Positions 23,914 to 37,387 of a DNA stretch of 64,000 nt are shown here, one piece after another; within the stretch, counting starts at the first letter, position 1, and each line of letters starts with the position of its first letter. Position numbers and translations under genes: made by a program. The stretch is taken from NCBI GenBank assembly GCA_965202675.1, contig OZ241842.1, positions 1,860,001 to 1,924,000 on the forward strand, in the 5' to 3' direction. Source of the DNA: CATQHD01 sp965202675. GTDB taxonomy: Bacteria > Actinomycetota > Acidimicrobiia > Spongiisociales > Spongiisociaceae. The notes below the pieces were generated by a model. The model saw only the letters and a program-made list of their open reading frames with translations. It was not told the DNA's origin and did no database searches.

Positions 23914-24999
23914 GTGCATATCCGAGCTGACCGTGATGATCTGGCCGAGGTCTTCGGCCGCGCCAACCGGGCGGTGGGCGCCAAGGCCGCCCTGCCCATT
24001 CTTCAGGGAGCCCTGTGCCGGGTGTCGGACGGCAAGCTGCGCGTGACCGGCAGCGACACCGAGGTAACGGTCCGCACCTCGGTGGAGGTGGAGGTGACCG
24101 AGGAGGGGGACTTTGTCGTCCCCGGACGCTTCATGACGGACGCCATCCGCCGGATGCCCGAAGGGGCGGTTACCTTGCGCTCCGTCGACGGCGAGGTGGA
24201 GATGGAGGGCAACGGGCCCAAGTTCACCATTCGCGAGCTGGCCCTCGATGACTATCCGGATCTGGCCGAGCCCGACATGACCGGGGCGGTGCAGGTGGAC
24301 GGCGATCTTTTGCTGGCGGCCATCGCCCAGGTGACCGTGGCGGCCTCCACCGATACGGCCCGCCCGATCCTGACCGGCGTGCTCATGGAGAACTCGGAGG
24401 GCAGCCTGCGCCTGGTGTCCACCGACAGCTACCGGCTGGCGATGCGCGACCTGGACGGCGTGTCCCTGAACGGGTCGGGTCTGGTGCCCGCCCGCGGCCT
24501 GCGGGAGCTCGGGCGGACGGTGGCCGCCGCGGTAATCGAGGTGGCTGTTTCGGACCGGGAGGCGGTGTTCTCCTCCGATCGGGGCTCGCTCAGCATCCGG
24601 CTGATCGAGGGCAGCTTCCCGAATTACCGGCAGCTGCTTCCCGAAAATTATCCCAATGGGGCGGTGCTCGGCAAGGAGACCTTCCTCGAGGCGGTGGGCC
24701 GGGCCTCCCTGGTGGCCGAGGATCACATCCCGATCAGGCTGAACCTGAGCGGCGGCGGCGTGAAGCTGACCGTGAAACGGCGGGATGTGGGAGGCGAAGA
24801 CGAGTTGATTCCCGCCGAGTACCAGGGCAAGGAGGAAGAGGTGGATATTGCCTTCAACGCCCGTTACCTGAGCGAGGGGATCATGGCCGCGGACGGCGAG
24901 CAGGTGCGCATGGAAGTGGTGGACGGCTTCAAGCCGAGCGTCATAAAGGGGTCCGACCGCGACGACTTCCTGTACCTGCTCATGCCGGTGAGGGTGTGA
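23914..24999 (+). CDS. dnaN: DNA polymerase III sliding clamp (beta)
   Basis: The 361-residue clamp contains the three repeated clamp domains, with KAALPILQGALC in domain 1, TVAASTDTARPILTGVLME opening domain 2, SFPNYRQLLPE opening domain 3 and the C-terminal YLLMPVRV. It tethers polymerase III to DNA. The GTG start follows GAGGAGGAAG. It is followed by recF 24 bases later. Confidence 0.97.
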   Translation: MHIRADRDDLAEVFGRANRAVGAKAALPILQGALCRVSDGKLRVTGSDTEVTVRTSVEVEVTEEGDFVVPGRFMTDAIRRMPEGAVTLRSVDGEVEMEGNGPKFTIRELALDDYPDLAEPDMTGAVQVDGDLLLAAIAQVTVAASTDTARPILTGVLMENSEGSLRLVSTDSYRLAMRDLDGVSLNGSGLVPARGLRELGRTVAAAVIEVAVSDREAVFSSDRGSLSIRLIEGSFPNYRQLLPENYPNGAVLGKETFLEAVGRASLVAEDHIPIRLNLSGGGVKLTVKRRDVGGEDELIPAEYQGKEEEVDIAFNARYLSEGIMAADGEQVRMEVVDGFKPSVIKGSDRDDFLYLLMPVRV

Positions 25000-25023
25000 G
25001 GCGGTAGAGCTCCGGCAAGGGCA

Positions 25024-26115
25024 GTGCGCCTGTCATGGTTGGAGGTGATCGACTTCCGCAGCTTCGACCGGTTGCGGTGGACGCCCGATCCGTCGGTCAA
25101 CGTCTTGGTGGGGCGCAACGCGGCGGGTAAGACCAATCTGCTGGAGGCGGTCGGATATCTGGCCGCCCTTCGCTCCTTCCGCAACGTTCCCGACCGGGTT
25201 CTGGTGAAAGACGGGGCGGAACGGGCCGTTCTCAGGGGAGAGGTGGCGGGGGAGGGCCGGTCGACCCTCATCGAGGTGGAGGCCCCGGCGGCGGGGCGGC
25301 GCAGGGCGCAGGTCAACCGCGAGCGGCTCGGCCGGGTGTCGGATCTACTGGGTTTGGTGCGGAGCGCGGTCTTCCTGCCCGACGACCTCGATATGGTGAA
25401 GCGGGGGCCGGGTTACCGGCGGGACCTGCTGGACGCGACGGCGGTGCAGATCTGGCCGGGCGCCCACCGCGACCAGCAGGATTACGAGAAGGCGCTGCGG
25501 CAGCGCAACATGCTGCTCAAGCAGTCCGGCCGGCAGACCGACGAGGTTACCCTGCTGGTATGGGACGACCGGCTGGCCGAGGCGGGGGGCAGGGTGATGG
25601 CCCGCCGGACGGCGGCGATAGAGGCCCTGGAGGAGCGGGCGGGTGCCTTCTATCGGGAGCTGTCCGGGGAAGGCGCCCGAGTGGTCGTCGACTACCGCTC
25701 CACCTGGGGCGCCGGCGCGGCCGGCCGTATGGACGGCTGGCGGGCGGCGCTGGGCGGGGCGCTGTCGGCGGCGCGGCCCGCCGACCTCGACCGGCGCTTG
25801 TCCACGGTGGGGCCGCACCGGGACGACGTCCGCCTGCTGCTGGACGATCGGGATTCCCGGACCCGGGCCAGCCAGGGAGAGCAGCGGTGCCTGGTGCTGG
25901 CGCTGCGGCTGGCGGCCCATCAGGCGGTGGCGGAAATCACCGGCGAGGCGCCGCTCCTGCTGCTCGACGATGTGTTCTCCGAGCTCGATCCGCACCGTTC
26001 GGCGGCGCTGGCCCGGACCCTCCCGCCCGCTCAGACCTTCATCACCTCTGCCCGCCGCGAAGACATTCCGCTCGCCGGCAGGCAATGGCAGCTGAGCGGG
26101 GGTGAGCTGCGGTGA
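25024..26115 (+). CDS. recF: DNA repair protein RecF
   Basis: This SMC-like ATPase loads RecA at gaps. It has Walker A GRNAAGKTN near residue 36, the signature SQGEQRCLVLALRLA and Walker B LLLLDDVFSELD in 363 residues. The opening RLSWLEVIDFRSFDRLRW matches the family. The start is a GTG. The next gene overlaps its stop as GTGA. Confidence 0.96.
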   Translation: MRLSWLEVIDFRSFDRLRWTPDPSVNVLVGRNAAGKTNLLEAVGYLAALRSFRNVPDRVLVKDGAERAVLRGEVAGEGRSTLIEVEAPAAGRRRAQVNRERLGRVSDLLGLVRSAVFLPDDLDMVKRGPGYRRDLLDATAVQIWPGAHRDQQDYEKALRQRNMLLKQSGRQTDEVTLLVWDDRLAEAGGRVMARRTAAIEALEERAGAFYRELSGEGARVVVDYRSTWGAGAAGRMDGWRAALGGALSAARPADLDRRLSTVGPHRDDVRLLLDDRDSRTRASQGEQRCLVLALRLAAHQAVAEITGEAPLLLLDDVFSELDPHRSAALARTLPPAQTFITSARREDIPLAGRQWQLSGGELR

Positions 26116-26525
26116 CCGAAGAGTGGTCCAGGGAACGGGTCGAGAAATTGCTGGCCCGCTTCGGCCGCGACGAGGCCGAAGCGCTGGCTGCGTCCTGGGT
26201 AGAGGCGCGGCGGGGGAGGGCCGGGCGCCCGGCCGGGGCGGTGAAGACCCTGCCGACCGCGTTCCGGGACATCTTCGCACAGGAGGGCCTGCCCTCGATC
26301 CGGCGGCTGCTGGAGCTGTACCGCCGCTGGCCGGAGCTGGCCGGGCCGCAATGGGCCGCCTGCGCCGAACCCCTGGTGATCCGCAACGGCGAGCTGTTGG
26401 TGGAGTCTTCCGACCGGAGGATCGTCAGGCGGCTCGGCCACGACGCCAAGCGGCTGGCCGCCCGCCTCAACCGCCACTTCGGGGAGGGATTCGTCGACAG
26501 AGTCAGGGTGATCGGCCCGCCTTGA
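26112..26525 (+). CDS. DUF721/DciA-like protein
   Basis: The 137-residue protein corresponds in position and length to the DUF721 gene between recF and gyrB of actinobacteria. The family core LYRRWPELAGPQWAACAEPLVIRNGELLVESSDRRIVRRL is clear. Family members of the DciA type help load the replicative helicase. The basic linker RRGRAGRPAGAVK precedes the core. The GTG start overlaps the recF stop. Confidence 0.85.
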   Translation: MTEEWSRERVEKLLARFGRDEAEALAASWVEARRGRAGRPAGAVKTLPTAFRDIFAQEGLPSIRRLLELYRRWPELAGPQWAACAEPLVIRNGELLVESSDRRIVRRLGHDAKRLAARLNRHFGEGFVDRVRVIGPP

Positions 26526-26754
26526 CCGGCCCGGATGAAGGAACGCTAAAAAAACCCGCCGGATGTCACGGCGCGGCCCGGCGCCCGGCAACTAACTTGG
26601 GGCATCGAGTCCTTGGAGTAGCCCCCTCCGCCAACTACCATGGAGCGCCCTCGGGGGGTGGGGGCGGAGTCAGGGACCGGAAAAGGCCTATGTCTGCTTG
26701 GTCGGCGCCTGCCGTCAAGCCGATGGGGGCCGCGGCGAGCTGTGAGGAGTCGGG

Positions 26755-28661
26755 GTGACCGCCAAGCAAGCATCTAGTTACGACGCCAAGGACATCGAGG
26801 TCCTGCCGGGTCTGGAGGCCGTGCGCCGGCGGCCCGGCATGTACATCGGAACGACCGGCCCGCGGGGTCTCCACCATCTGGTCTGGGAGGTGGTGGACAA
26901 CTCGGTGGACGAGGCGATGGCGGGGTTCGCCAGCCGCATCGTTGTGACCCTCCTGGCCGACGGAGGCTGCCGGGTCGAGGACAACGGGCGGGGCATCCCC
27001 GTGTCGCAGCACGCCCGCACGCGCAAGTCGGCCCTGACCACCGTCCTGACCACCCTTCACGCCGGGGGCAAGTTCGAGCAGGGGGCCTATACCGTATCGG
27101 GAGGGCTGCATGGGGTGGGGGTGTCGGTGGTGAACGCGTTGTCCCGCCGTCTGGAGGCGGAGGTGACGCGGGAAGGCTACCGCTGGTCGCAGGCCTTCGA
27201 GCGGGGCAAACCGATGGATGCGCAGGTGCATAGGGGCAGGCGGGCTCGCAGGACCGGCACGACCATCTCCTTCTGGCCGGATCCGCAGATCTTCGAGGAC
27301 ACCCTCGACTTCAGCTACGGGACCGTTTCCCAGCGGCTCCGGGAGCTGGCCTTCCTGAACCGGGGCCTGGAAGTCCGCCTGGTCGACGAGCGGGAGGAGG
27401 ACCGCTCGGACACCTTCCGGTACAAGGGCGGCCTCCGGGACTTCATCCTGCACCTCAACCGCCGCCGCGAAGCCCTGCACAGCCAGGTCATGTACCTGGA
27501 GGACCGGGGCGAGGACGCCGAGCTGGAGACGGCCCTTCAATGGACCGCCGCCTTCAACGAGAACGTGCTGAGCTTCGCCAACAACATCAACACCCACGAG
27601 GGCGGCACCCACGAGGAGGGCTTCCGCACCGCCCTCACCAAGGCGGTGAACGATTACGCCCGATTCAAGAACCTTCTGAAGGACAAGGACCCCAACCTGG
27701 CGGGGGAGGACGTGCGGGAGGGCCTGACGGCGGTGGTCTCCGTCAAGGTGCGCGAGCCGCAGTTCGAGGGGCAGACCAAGACCAAGCTGGGCAACACCGA
27801 GATCCGCAGCTACGTGGTGAAGGCCCTCAACCGTATGCTTCCGGAGTGGTTGGAGCGCCATCCCGGGGACGCCCGCCGGATCGTCGAGAAGGCCCGCGCC
27901 GCCCAGCACGCCCGGGAAGCCGCCCGCAAGGCCCGCGACGTGATCCGCCGCAAGTCACTGCTCGACTCCTCCCGCCTGCCGGGCAAGCTGGTGGACTGCT
28001 CCTCCCGCCGGGCCGAGGAAGCCGAGCTGTTCATCGTGGAGGGTGATTCGGCGGCCGGGCCGGCCAAAAACGGGCGGGATTCCCGGTATCAGGCGGTGCT
28101 GCCCATCCGGGGCAAGATCCTCAATGTCGAGAAGGCCCGCCTGGCCAGGGCCCTCCAGAACAACGAGATATTGGCGCTCATCACCGCCGTCGGCACCGGG
28201 ATCGGCGACGATTTCGAGATCGCCAAGGCCCGGTACCACAAGGTGATCATGCTGACCGACGCCGACGTGGACGGCGCCCATATCCGCACCCTGCTGCTCA
28301 CCTTCTTCTTCCGCCACATGCGCGGGCTGATCGAGGCGGGTTTTGTGTACATCGCGGTGCCCCCCCTCTACCGGGTGAAGAGGGGAGGGAAGGTGCATTA
28401 CCTGTCCGACGAGGCCGAGCTGGACGCCTTCAAGGCGTCCCACCCCAAGGCCCGCCCCACCCGTTTCAAGGGTCTGGGGGAGATGAACGACGAAGAGCTG
28501 AGCGTCACCGCCCTCGACCCGGCCACCCGCACGCTGGTCAACGTGTCCCTGCAAGACGCGGCCGAGGCAGACGAGATCTTCTCGACCCTCATGGGAGGGG
28601 ATGTGGCCGCCCGCAAGGAGTTCATCCAGCACAACGCCGGCGACGTCCGGTTCCTGGACAT

Positions 28662-28665
<4 letters not shown>
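26755..28665 (+). CDS. gyrB: DNA gyrase subunit B
   Basis: GyrB supplies the ATPase and TOPRIM parts of gyrase. The 636 residues include the GHKL motifs EVVDNSVDEAMAG and GGLHGVGVSVVNALS, QTKTKLGN, the TOPRIM DADVDGAHIRTLLLTFFFRHM and the tail KEFIQHNAGDVRFLDI. The TOPRIM entry motif, usually EGDSAGGSAKQGRD, reads EGDSAAGPAKNGRD from Glu429, a departure from classical GyrB next to the drug-binding region. The start is a GTG with GAGGAG upstream. The 229 bases before it contain no gene, only an inverted repeat CTCCGCC/GGCGGAG. Confidence 0.95.
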
Positions 28666-31112
<2,447 letters not shown>

Positions 31113-31113
31113 G

Positions 31114-31548
31114 TTGACCGCCCCGGCCGCGGTCAGCCGCCGGGTCCGCCGGATCCTGCGCAAGTTCGATACCTGGACGGTGCTGAAAACGTCGCTGGTG
31201 CTGTCCGCCTTGGCGGCGTTGGGGTTGGTGTTGCTGGCGGTGGTCTTCTGGGCGGTGGTCAGCCGGTTGGGGCTGGCCGGGGCGCTGGACTCCGCCGCCC
31301 GGCGGGTGGCCCTGATCGCTCCGGAGGAATCGTTGTTCAAGACCGGCGATGAATATCTGCGGGGAGCGGTGATGCTGGCCGGGGCCTGGATGATGGCGGC
31401 GGCGGCGCTGTCCACGGCGGGGGCGGTGCTCTACAACCTGGTGGCCGAGCTGACCGGAGGGGTCGAGTTCACGGTGTTCGAGGAGGTCCCGGCGGCCGGG
31501 GCTGCGGGGCCGGGCGAGAACGGGGCGGACGCCGCAAGGGGCTGGTGA
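31114..31548 (+). CDS. DUF3566 membrane protein, first copy
   Basis: This 144-residue protein follows gyrA, the typical place of the actinobacterial DUF3566 family. It has a basic N-terminus with RRVRRILRKFDTWTVLKTSLVLSA, the DUF3566 hallmark of an amphipathic segment leading into helix 1, and a second helix near 88-112, ending LYNLVAELTGGVEFTVFEE. The start is a TTG with AGAGGAG upstream. The function of the family is unknown. Confidence 0.85.
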   Translation: MTAPAAVSRRVRRILRKFDTWTVLKTSLVLSALAALGLVLLAVVFWAVVSRLGLAGALDSAARRVALIAPEESLFKTGDEYLRGAVMLAGAWMMAAAALSTAGAVLYNLVAELTGGVEFTVFEEVPAAGAAGPGENGADAARGW

Positions 31549-31961
31549 TGGCCGAGGTGCAGCGGGTGCGGCGGGTGATCCGCAAGTTGGACCCATGGAC
31601 GGTTTTCAAGGTGTCGATCGTGATGCATCTGGTGTTCGCGCTGGCGGCTCTGATCGGGTTGCTCATCCTCTGGGCGCTGCTGGTGCGGGTGGGCATCCCC
31701 GATGCTCTGGACCGCTTCCTGGTCCTGATCAGCCTCATCGACGAGGGCACTGTGTTCTTCGACAACGGCGGACGGTTCATACGGGTGGCGATGTTCTTCT
31801 CGGTGGTGTTCGGAGCGGCGATGACCCTGCTCACCACCCTGGCCGCCGTGTTCTACAACATGGCCTCCGATGTGGTGGGGGGCGTGGAGGTGGTCATGCT
31901 GGAAGAAACCCTGCAGAGGCCGGCGGCGGAGGCCGGATACCCGGCCTTGTCCGACCAGTAG
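31548..31961 (+). CDS. DUF3566 membrane protein, second copy
   Basis: A second DUF3566 protein follows at once; its ATG shares one base with the previous stop (TGATG). The GTG three bases earlier is too close to the AAGGGG ribosome site. The pattern RRVIRKLDPWTVFKVSIVMHLVFA, two helices and FYNMASDVVGGVEVVMLEE parallels the first copy, so the pair probably arose by tandem duplication. The common arrangement is one copy after gyrA followed by a tRNA gene; I see no tRNA in the 106 bases that follow. Confidence 0.85.
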   Translation: MAEVQRVRRVIRKLDPWTVFKVSIVMHLVFALAALIGLLILWALLVRVGIPDALDRFLVLISLIDEGTVFFDNGGRFIRVAMFFSVVFGAAMTLLTTLAAVFYNMASDVVGGVEVVMLEETLQRPAAEAGYPALSDQ

Positions 31962-32067
31962 GCGCCCTGCGCTCCCCGGGCGCCCGGCGGTGTAGGGTCG
32001 CGCCCATGAACAGGAGCGTGGGCATCGGCGTCCGCGCGGGCCGCCCGGACGGGGCGGGGGGCGCGGG

Positions 32068-34113
32068 TTGACCGCCGCCTCCGGGCCGCCGGCGCCCCTG
32101 CTCGAGATCAAAGAACTGGCGGTGCGGTTCGAGCTGCCGTCCGAGACGGTGCATGCGGTGGGCGGGATCAGCCTGGAGGTGGCGCCCGGCGAGGCCTTCG
32201 CCCTGGTGGGGGAGTCCGGTTCGGGCAAGAGCGTCTCGATGCTTTCGGTGATGGGGTTGCTTCCCTCGCCTCCGGCGGTGGTGTCCGGGTCGATCCGGCT
32301 GGAAGGCCGGGAGGTGCTGGGCATGCCTCGGCGGGAGCTGAACCGCCTGCGGGGCCGGAAGGCGGCCATGGTGTTCCAGGAGCCGATGTCGTCCCTCAAC
32401 CCGGTGCATAGGATCGGGCGCCAGATCGGGGAGAGCCTGCGCATCCACCAGGGCGCCGGCCGTTCCGAAGCCCGCAGGCAGGCGGTCCGATTGCTCGACC
32501 GGGTGGGCGTCCCCTCCGCCGCTTCCCGGGTGGACGACTATCCGCACGAGTTCTCCGGCGGCATGCGGCAGCGGGCCATGATCGCCATGGCGCTGGCCGC
32601 CGCCCCCGAGCTTCTGATCGCCGACGAGCCCACCACCGCCGTCGACGTCACCGTGCAGGCCCAGATCATCGACCTGGTGCGCGAGCTCCAGGACGAATAC
32701 CGGCTGGCGGTGGTCTGGATCACCCACGACCTGGGGGTGGTGTCCGAGATCGCCGACCGGATGGCGGTCATGTACGCGGGCCGCATCCTCGAGACCGGCC
32801 CCGCGGGCGGGATCTACCGGTTGCCCCGCCACCCCTACACCTCGGGTCTGCTCAGGTCGATTCCCCGCCTCGACCGTCCGGTCTCCTCCCGCCTGGCCGA
32901 GATACCCGGCGCGCCCCTCCGGGTGTCCCGGGAGCTGTCCGGGTGCCCCTTCCTCCTTCGCTGCCCGCTGGCGGAGGACGACTGCGGGGCCGCCGTCCCC
33001 GAGCTGGAGGAGGCGGGCGCCCCCTCCCACCGGTCGGCCTGCATCCGGCGGGACCGGATGGGACCGCCCTCCGTCCTCTGGCCGGCCGGTTCGGAGGAGG
33101 GGGGGCGGCCCGCCGACCGCGGGGGCCGGGAGGCGGTGGTGTCCGTCCGCGGCTTGGCGGTGCATTACCCCGCCGGCGGGAGAGGCCCCCGTTCACGCCG
33201 CCGGGCGGTGCGGGCCGTGGACGGGGTGGACCTGGATCTCGCGCCGGGGCGCACCCTGGGGCTGGTGGGGGAGAGCGGCTGCGGCAAGACCACGCTGGGC
33301 CGGGCCGTCGCCGCCCTGGTGCGCCCGGCCGCCGGTTCCATAGAGATCGCAGGGCGGCCCATCGATTACCGGCGGGGCCGCCCCCGGGCCGTGCAGATGA
33401 TCTTCCAGGATCCGTTCTCGGCCATGAACCCCGGCATGAAGGTGGGGGATGTCATCGCCGAGCCGCTGCGCGTGCACCGCCTGGCGCCCGCCCGCCGGAT
33501 ACAGGAGCGGGTGGGGGTCCTGCTGGGGCAGGTGGGGCTGCCGCTCTCCGCCCGCGGCCGGTATCCGCACGAGTTCAGCGGCGGGCAGCGGCAGCGGATC
33601 GCGGTGGCCCGCGCCCTGGCCGCCGACCCGGAGGCGGTGGTGTGCGACGAGCCGGTTTCCTCCCTCGACGCCTCGGTGCAGGCCCAGGTGGTCAACCTGC
33701 TGTCCGATCTGCAGGCCCGAACCGGTATGGCCGTCCTGTTCATCGCCCACGATCTGGCGGTGGTGCGGCATATATCTCACGAGGTGGCGGTCATGTACCT
33801 GGGGGAGATCGTGGAGCGCGCCCCCCGGGACCGATTGTACGAGTCGCCCCGGCATCCCTACACCAAGGCCCTGCTGGAGGCGGCCCCGGCGCCCTTTCCC
33901 GAGGCCGGGTCCGGGCGGGGGCGCATCCGGCCTGCGGGCGAGCTGCCCAGCCCGGCCGCGCCGCCGCCGGGCTGCCGCTTCCACACCCGCTGTCCGGAGG
34001 CGGTGGAGGGGTTGTGCGAGGCCGTCAAGCCCGAGCCGGTTGAAACCGCCCCGGGCCACTGGGTCTCCTGCCATCTGGTGAAACCGGCCCGGAAAGCCGC
34101 AACCCGGACGTAG
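32068..34113 (+). CDS. Fused double ATPase of a peptide-type ABC transporter (DppD-DppF fusion)
   Basis: Two complete ATPase modules are joined in 681 residues. Module 1 has Walker A GESGSGKS near 50, signature SGGMRQR, Walker B LLIADEPTT and the oligopeptide-type tail with CPFLLRCPLAEDDC. Module 2 has GESGCGKTT near 403, SGGQRQR, VVCDEPVSSLD and the tail GCRFHTRCPEAVEGLC. Each Cys-containing tail is the oligo_HPY domain. It energises import through the permeases at 36.4-38.25 kb. The TTG start overlaps the stop of a possible 21-codon ORF (32006-32071). The binding protein gene follows after repeat copy 4. Confidence 0.93.
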   Translation: MTAASGPPAPLLEIKELAVRFELPSETVHAVGGISLEVAPGEAFALVGESGSGKSVSMLSVMGLLPSPPAVVSGSIRLEGREVLGMPRRELNRLRGRKAAMVFQEPMSSLNPVHRIGRQIGESLRIHQGAGRSEARRQAVRLLDRVGVPSAASRVDDYPHEFSGGMRQRAMIAMALAAAPELLIADEPTTAVDVTVQAQIIDLVRELQDEYRLAVVWITHDLGVVSEIADRMAVMYAGRILETGPAGGIYRLPRHPYTSGLLRSIPRLDRPVSSRLAEIPGAPLRVSRELSGCPFLLRCPLAEDDCGAAVPELEEAGAPSHRSACIRRDRMGPPSVLWPAGSEEGGRPADRGGREAVVSVRGLAVHYPAGGRGPRSRRRAVRAVDGVDLDLAPGRTLGLVGESGCGKTTLGRAVAALVRPAAGSIEIAGRPIDYRRGRPRAVQMIFQDPFSAMNPGMKVGDVIAEPLRVHRLAPARRIQERVGVLLGQVGLPLSARGRYPHEFSGGQRQRIAVARALAADPEAVVCDEPVSSLDASVQAQVVNLLSDLQARTGMAVLFIAHDLAVVRHISHEVAVMYLGEIVERAPRDRLYESPRHPYTKALLEAAPAPFPEAGSGRGRIRPAGELPSPAAPPPGCRFHTRCPEAVEGLCEAVKPEPVETAPGHWVSCHLVKPARKAATRT

Positions 34114-34182
34114 CCGGGTGTGGACTTTTCAGGATATTGTGATATTCAATGCGGCGGAAACACAGCTTTCGGCTTTCGAGAA

Positions 34183-34599
34183 CGCGCGCGGATAGGCAGT
34201 CGGAGGCATCCCGGCGCAAGCAACTGTTGGATGGTCTGCCCGGGGAGCAGGGCGGCAGGGCGTTGCACCCGCCGACGGAACGGCGTAGGCATCCCTTATC
34301 CGTGCATCCTCCGAACCACCGGGTCAAGCCCCTTATCCCCGCCCCCGTACCCGGCAAGAACGCGAAAAACGCCGTCCCCGGCGCCCCGCTTCGCGGGCCC
34401 GGCCCCCACCGCCTCCACCGAGTTTCCGGACGCGTTCGATCAGTACCCGGCAGGGCCGCGTTCGGAAGATGATCCCTGTCTCGGTCTGCGGCGCCTGCCG
34501 ACCGGAGGTGCTTGCGGCTCTTCCATTGATACAGCATCGGTGCGGCATAGTCAATACCCTTGTGGGCGGATCCGGCGGATTTTTTTGTCACTTCCGTGA
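34183..34599 (-). repeat. Intergenic structured repeat, copy 4 (candidate ncRNA)
   Basis: This is a short form with a single variable module, almost the same length as copy 1. The right edge is TCACTTCCGTGA (34588-34599). The stem palindrome is GGCGCC and the nested helix GCCC/GGGU. It sits inside the transporter operon, between the ATPase gene and the binding-protein gene, but its promoter points against the operon. The bases 34114-34182 hold nothing recognisable; 34600-34644 is the leader of the binding protein. Confidence 0.78.
34526..34554 (-). promoter_or_regulatory. Promoter of repeat copy 4
   Basis: On the minus strand TTGACT (34549-34554), 17 bases, TATCAA (34526-34531). Transcription would be antisense to the surrounding transporter genes. 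Confidence 0.6.
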
Positions 34600-34644
34600 T
34601 TAACAGGCTTGACGGCCCGCGTCTACCCTTGCCAGGGAGAAAGG

Positions 34645-36375
34645 ATGCGGACCGTGCGGAGGAATATCTACGGCAGGAAGGCCTGTCTCTTGGCCTGCTT
34701 GGCGCTGGCGGCGGCTTGCGGAGGGGGTGCCGGCGATACCTCCACCACCCGGGCCCCGATCCCGGCCGAACCCGTCCAGGCGTCTTCGGATACCCGCCCG
34801 GCGGCGGATACCGCCGCGGCCGAAACTTCGGCCGCCCCCTCCGAGCCGGTGAGGGTGCGGGCCGCCATAACGGGCGACGAGGCCACCCTGACCCCCTATT
34901 CGTACATCAGCGGCTTTCCCGGCTGGAACCTGTTGATGCTCCAGTACGACTCGCTGCTGCAGCTCGACTCCGCCGGCCGGCCCCGGCCCTGGCTGGCCGA
35001 GAAGGTAACGGTCAATGACCGGCTCACCGAGTACGCGGTGAAGCTGGTGGAGGGCGTTGCGTGGCACGACGGGCGGCCCCTAACCGCCGCCGACGTGGCG
35101 TTCACCGCCGAGTATTTCGTCAGCAACACCCAGAGCCGGTTTGCCCGCGACCTGCGCGGCCTGGCGGAGGTAGTGGTGGCCGACGACCACAACCTGACCT
35201 TCGTGCTGGAAGCCCCCAATCCGGGTTTCGACTTGGTGGCGCTGGCCGACGTGCCGATTATCCCCCGCCACGTCTGGGAGTCGGTGGCCAACCCGGAGGA
35301 GCATCGGTTCGAAGGCCCCAACATCGGGTCGGGGCCGTACCGCCTGGTCGAGTACGACGAAGGCCAGAGCTACCGCTTCGTTGCCAACCCCGGCTACTTC
35401 CGGGGCGCCCCGGCGGTGGACGAGCTGGTGGTGGCGGTGTTCGCCGACGACGCCGGCGCCCTATCGGCCATCCGGTCGGGCGGGGTGGACGTGATCTTCG
35501 AGCGGATCAGCCCCGAGCAGATCGCCCTGCTCGACGCCCAGGACCCGTTGGACATCGCCCAGGGGCCGGAGTTCAGCACCCAGATGATCAACTACGACGC
35601 TTCCATCCCGCCCTTCAACGATCCGGCGGTGCGCAAGGCCGTCGACCTGGCCATGGACCGGCGGGACATCGTGGACACCGTCTACCTGGGGGCGGCCACC
35701 GCGGGAAGCCCCGGCTGGGTGCATCCGGACCACGCCTCCTACAACCCGGAGGCGGCGGCCGAATACGATCCGGCCCGCGCCAACGCCCTGCTGGACGAGG
35801 CCGGATATGCGGACAGCGACGGCGACGGGGTGCGGGAATACGGCGGGCGGCCCATGTCCTTCGAGGTCATCGTCAACTCCAGCGACTCCCTGCGGCTCCG
35901 CATCGCCGAGCTGGCCGCGGAGATGCTGGCCGAGATCGGCATCAGCGCCGGCGTGGCCTCGGTGGAGACCGCCGCCTGGGAGGACGCGGTGTGGCCGGGC
36001 TTCGACGTCAACAACGGACGCAACTACCAGCTCGCCGTGTGGGGCTGGTCGGCCCCGGTGCAGGCCAACACCCTGCGGACGCCCTCGCTGGTGCACAGCT
36101 CGCCCGGCATCGGCTCGCTGAACCTGACCGGCTTCTCCGACGCCGAGGTGGACGACGTTTCGGAACGGCTGCTGGTCGAACCGGATCCGCAGCGCCGCCT
36201 CGAGCTGCTGGGCCGGCTCCAGGAGCTGATCGCCGACCGCCTTCCGTTCGTGCTGCTGGCCTATCCGGACGGCGCCTATGTGTACGACTCGAGCGTGTAC
36301 GCCGACTGGGAGTTCATCACCGGGCAGGGGATCGTCGGCAAGCTGTCGCTGCTCCCTCCCTCCGCCCGTCCTTAG
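34645..36375 (+). CDS. Peptide/nickel-type ABC transporter binding lipoprotein
   Basis: The 576-residue protein is a family 5 extracellular solute-binding protein. The signal peptide ends in the lipobox ALAAAC, followed by a Thr/Ala-rich linker (about 28-65) and the binding domain with YAVKLVEGVAWHDGRPLTAADVAFTAEYF and FNDPAVRKAVDLAMDR, both typical of DppA/OppA. The ATG at 34645 follows AGGGAGAAAGG. Its ligand (peptide, opine or other amine) is not readable. A short GC hairpin (CCGGGC...GCCCGG) overlaps the next gene's start. Confidence 0.92.
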   Translation: MRTVRRNIYGRKACLLACLALAAACGGGAGDTSTTRAPIPAEPVQASSDTRPAADTAAAETSAAPSEPVRVRAAITGDEATLTPYSYISGFPGWNLLMLQYDSLLQLDSAGRPRPWLAEKVTVNDRLTEYAVKLVEGVAWHDGRPLTAADVAFTAEYFVSNTQSRFARDLRGLAEVVVADDHNLTFVLEAPNPGFDLVALADVPIIPRHVWESVANPEEHRFEGPNIGSGPYRLVEYDEGQSYRFVANPGYFRGAPAVDELVVAVFADDAGALSAIRSGGVDVIFERISPEQIALLDAQDPLDIAQGPEFSTQMINYDASIPPFNDPAVRKAVDLAMDRRDIVDTVYLGAATAGSPGWVHPDHASYNPEAAAEYDPARANALLDEAGYADSDGDGVREYGGRPMSFEVIVNSSDSLRLRIAELAAEMLAEIGISAGVASVETAAWEDAVWPGFDVNNGRNYQLAVWGWSAPVQANTLRTPSLVHSSPGIGSLNLTGFSDAEVDDVSERLLVEPDPQRRLELLGRLQELIADRLPFVLLAYPDGAYVYDSSVYADWEFITGQGIVGKLSLLPPSARP

Positions 36376-36397
36376 GCCGGGCCGTCCGGACCGCCCG

Positions 36398-37383
<986 letters not shown>

Positions 37384-37387
<4 letters not shown>

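Noticed and set aside
26546..26567. A7 tract followed by CCCGCCGGAT downstream of the DUF721 gene, resembling the repeat edge
   Set aside because: About 16 bases match copies 3 and 4, but no promoter, CACCTCC or hairpin core follows. Probably chance or a tiny remnant.
32006..32071. 21-codon ORF overlapping the TTG start of the fused ATPase
   Set aside because: Its overlap with the ATPase start is suggestive of translational coupling, but there is no clear ribosome site and the peptide is mostly Gly/Arg. Not annotated as a gene.
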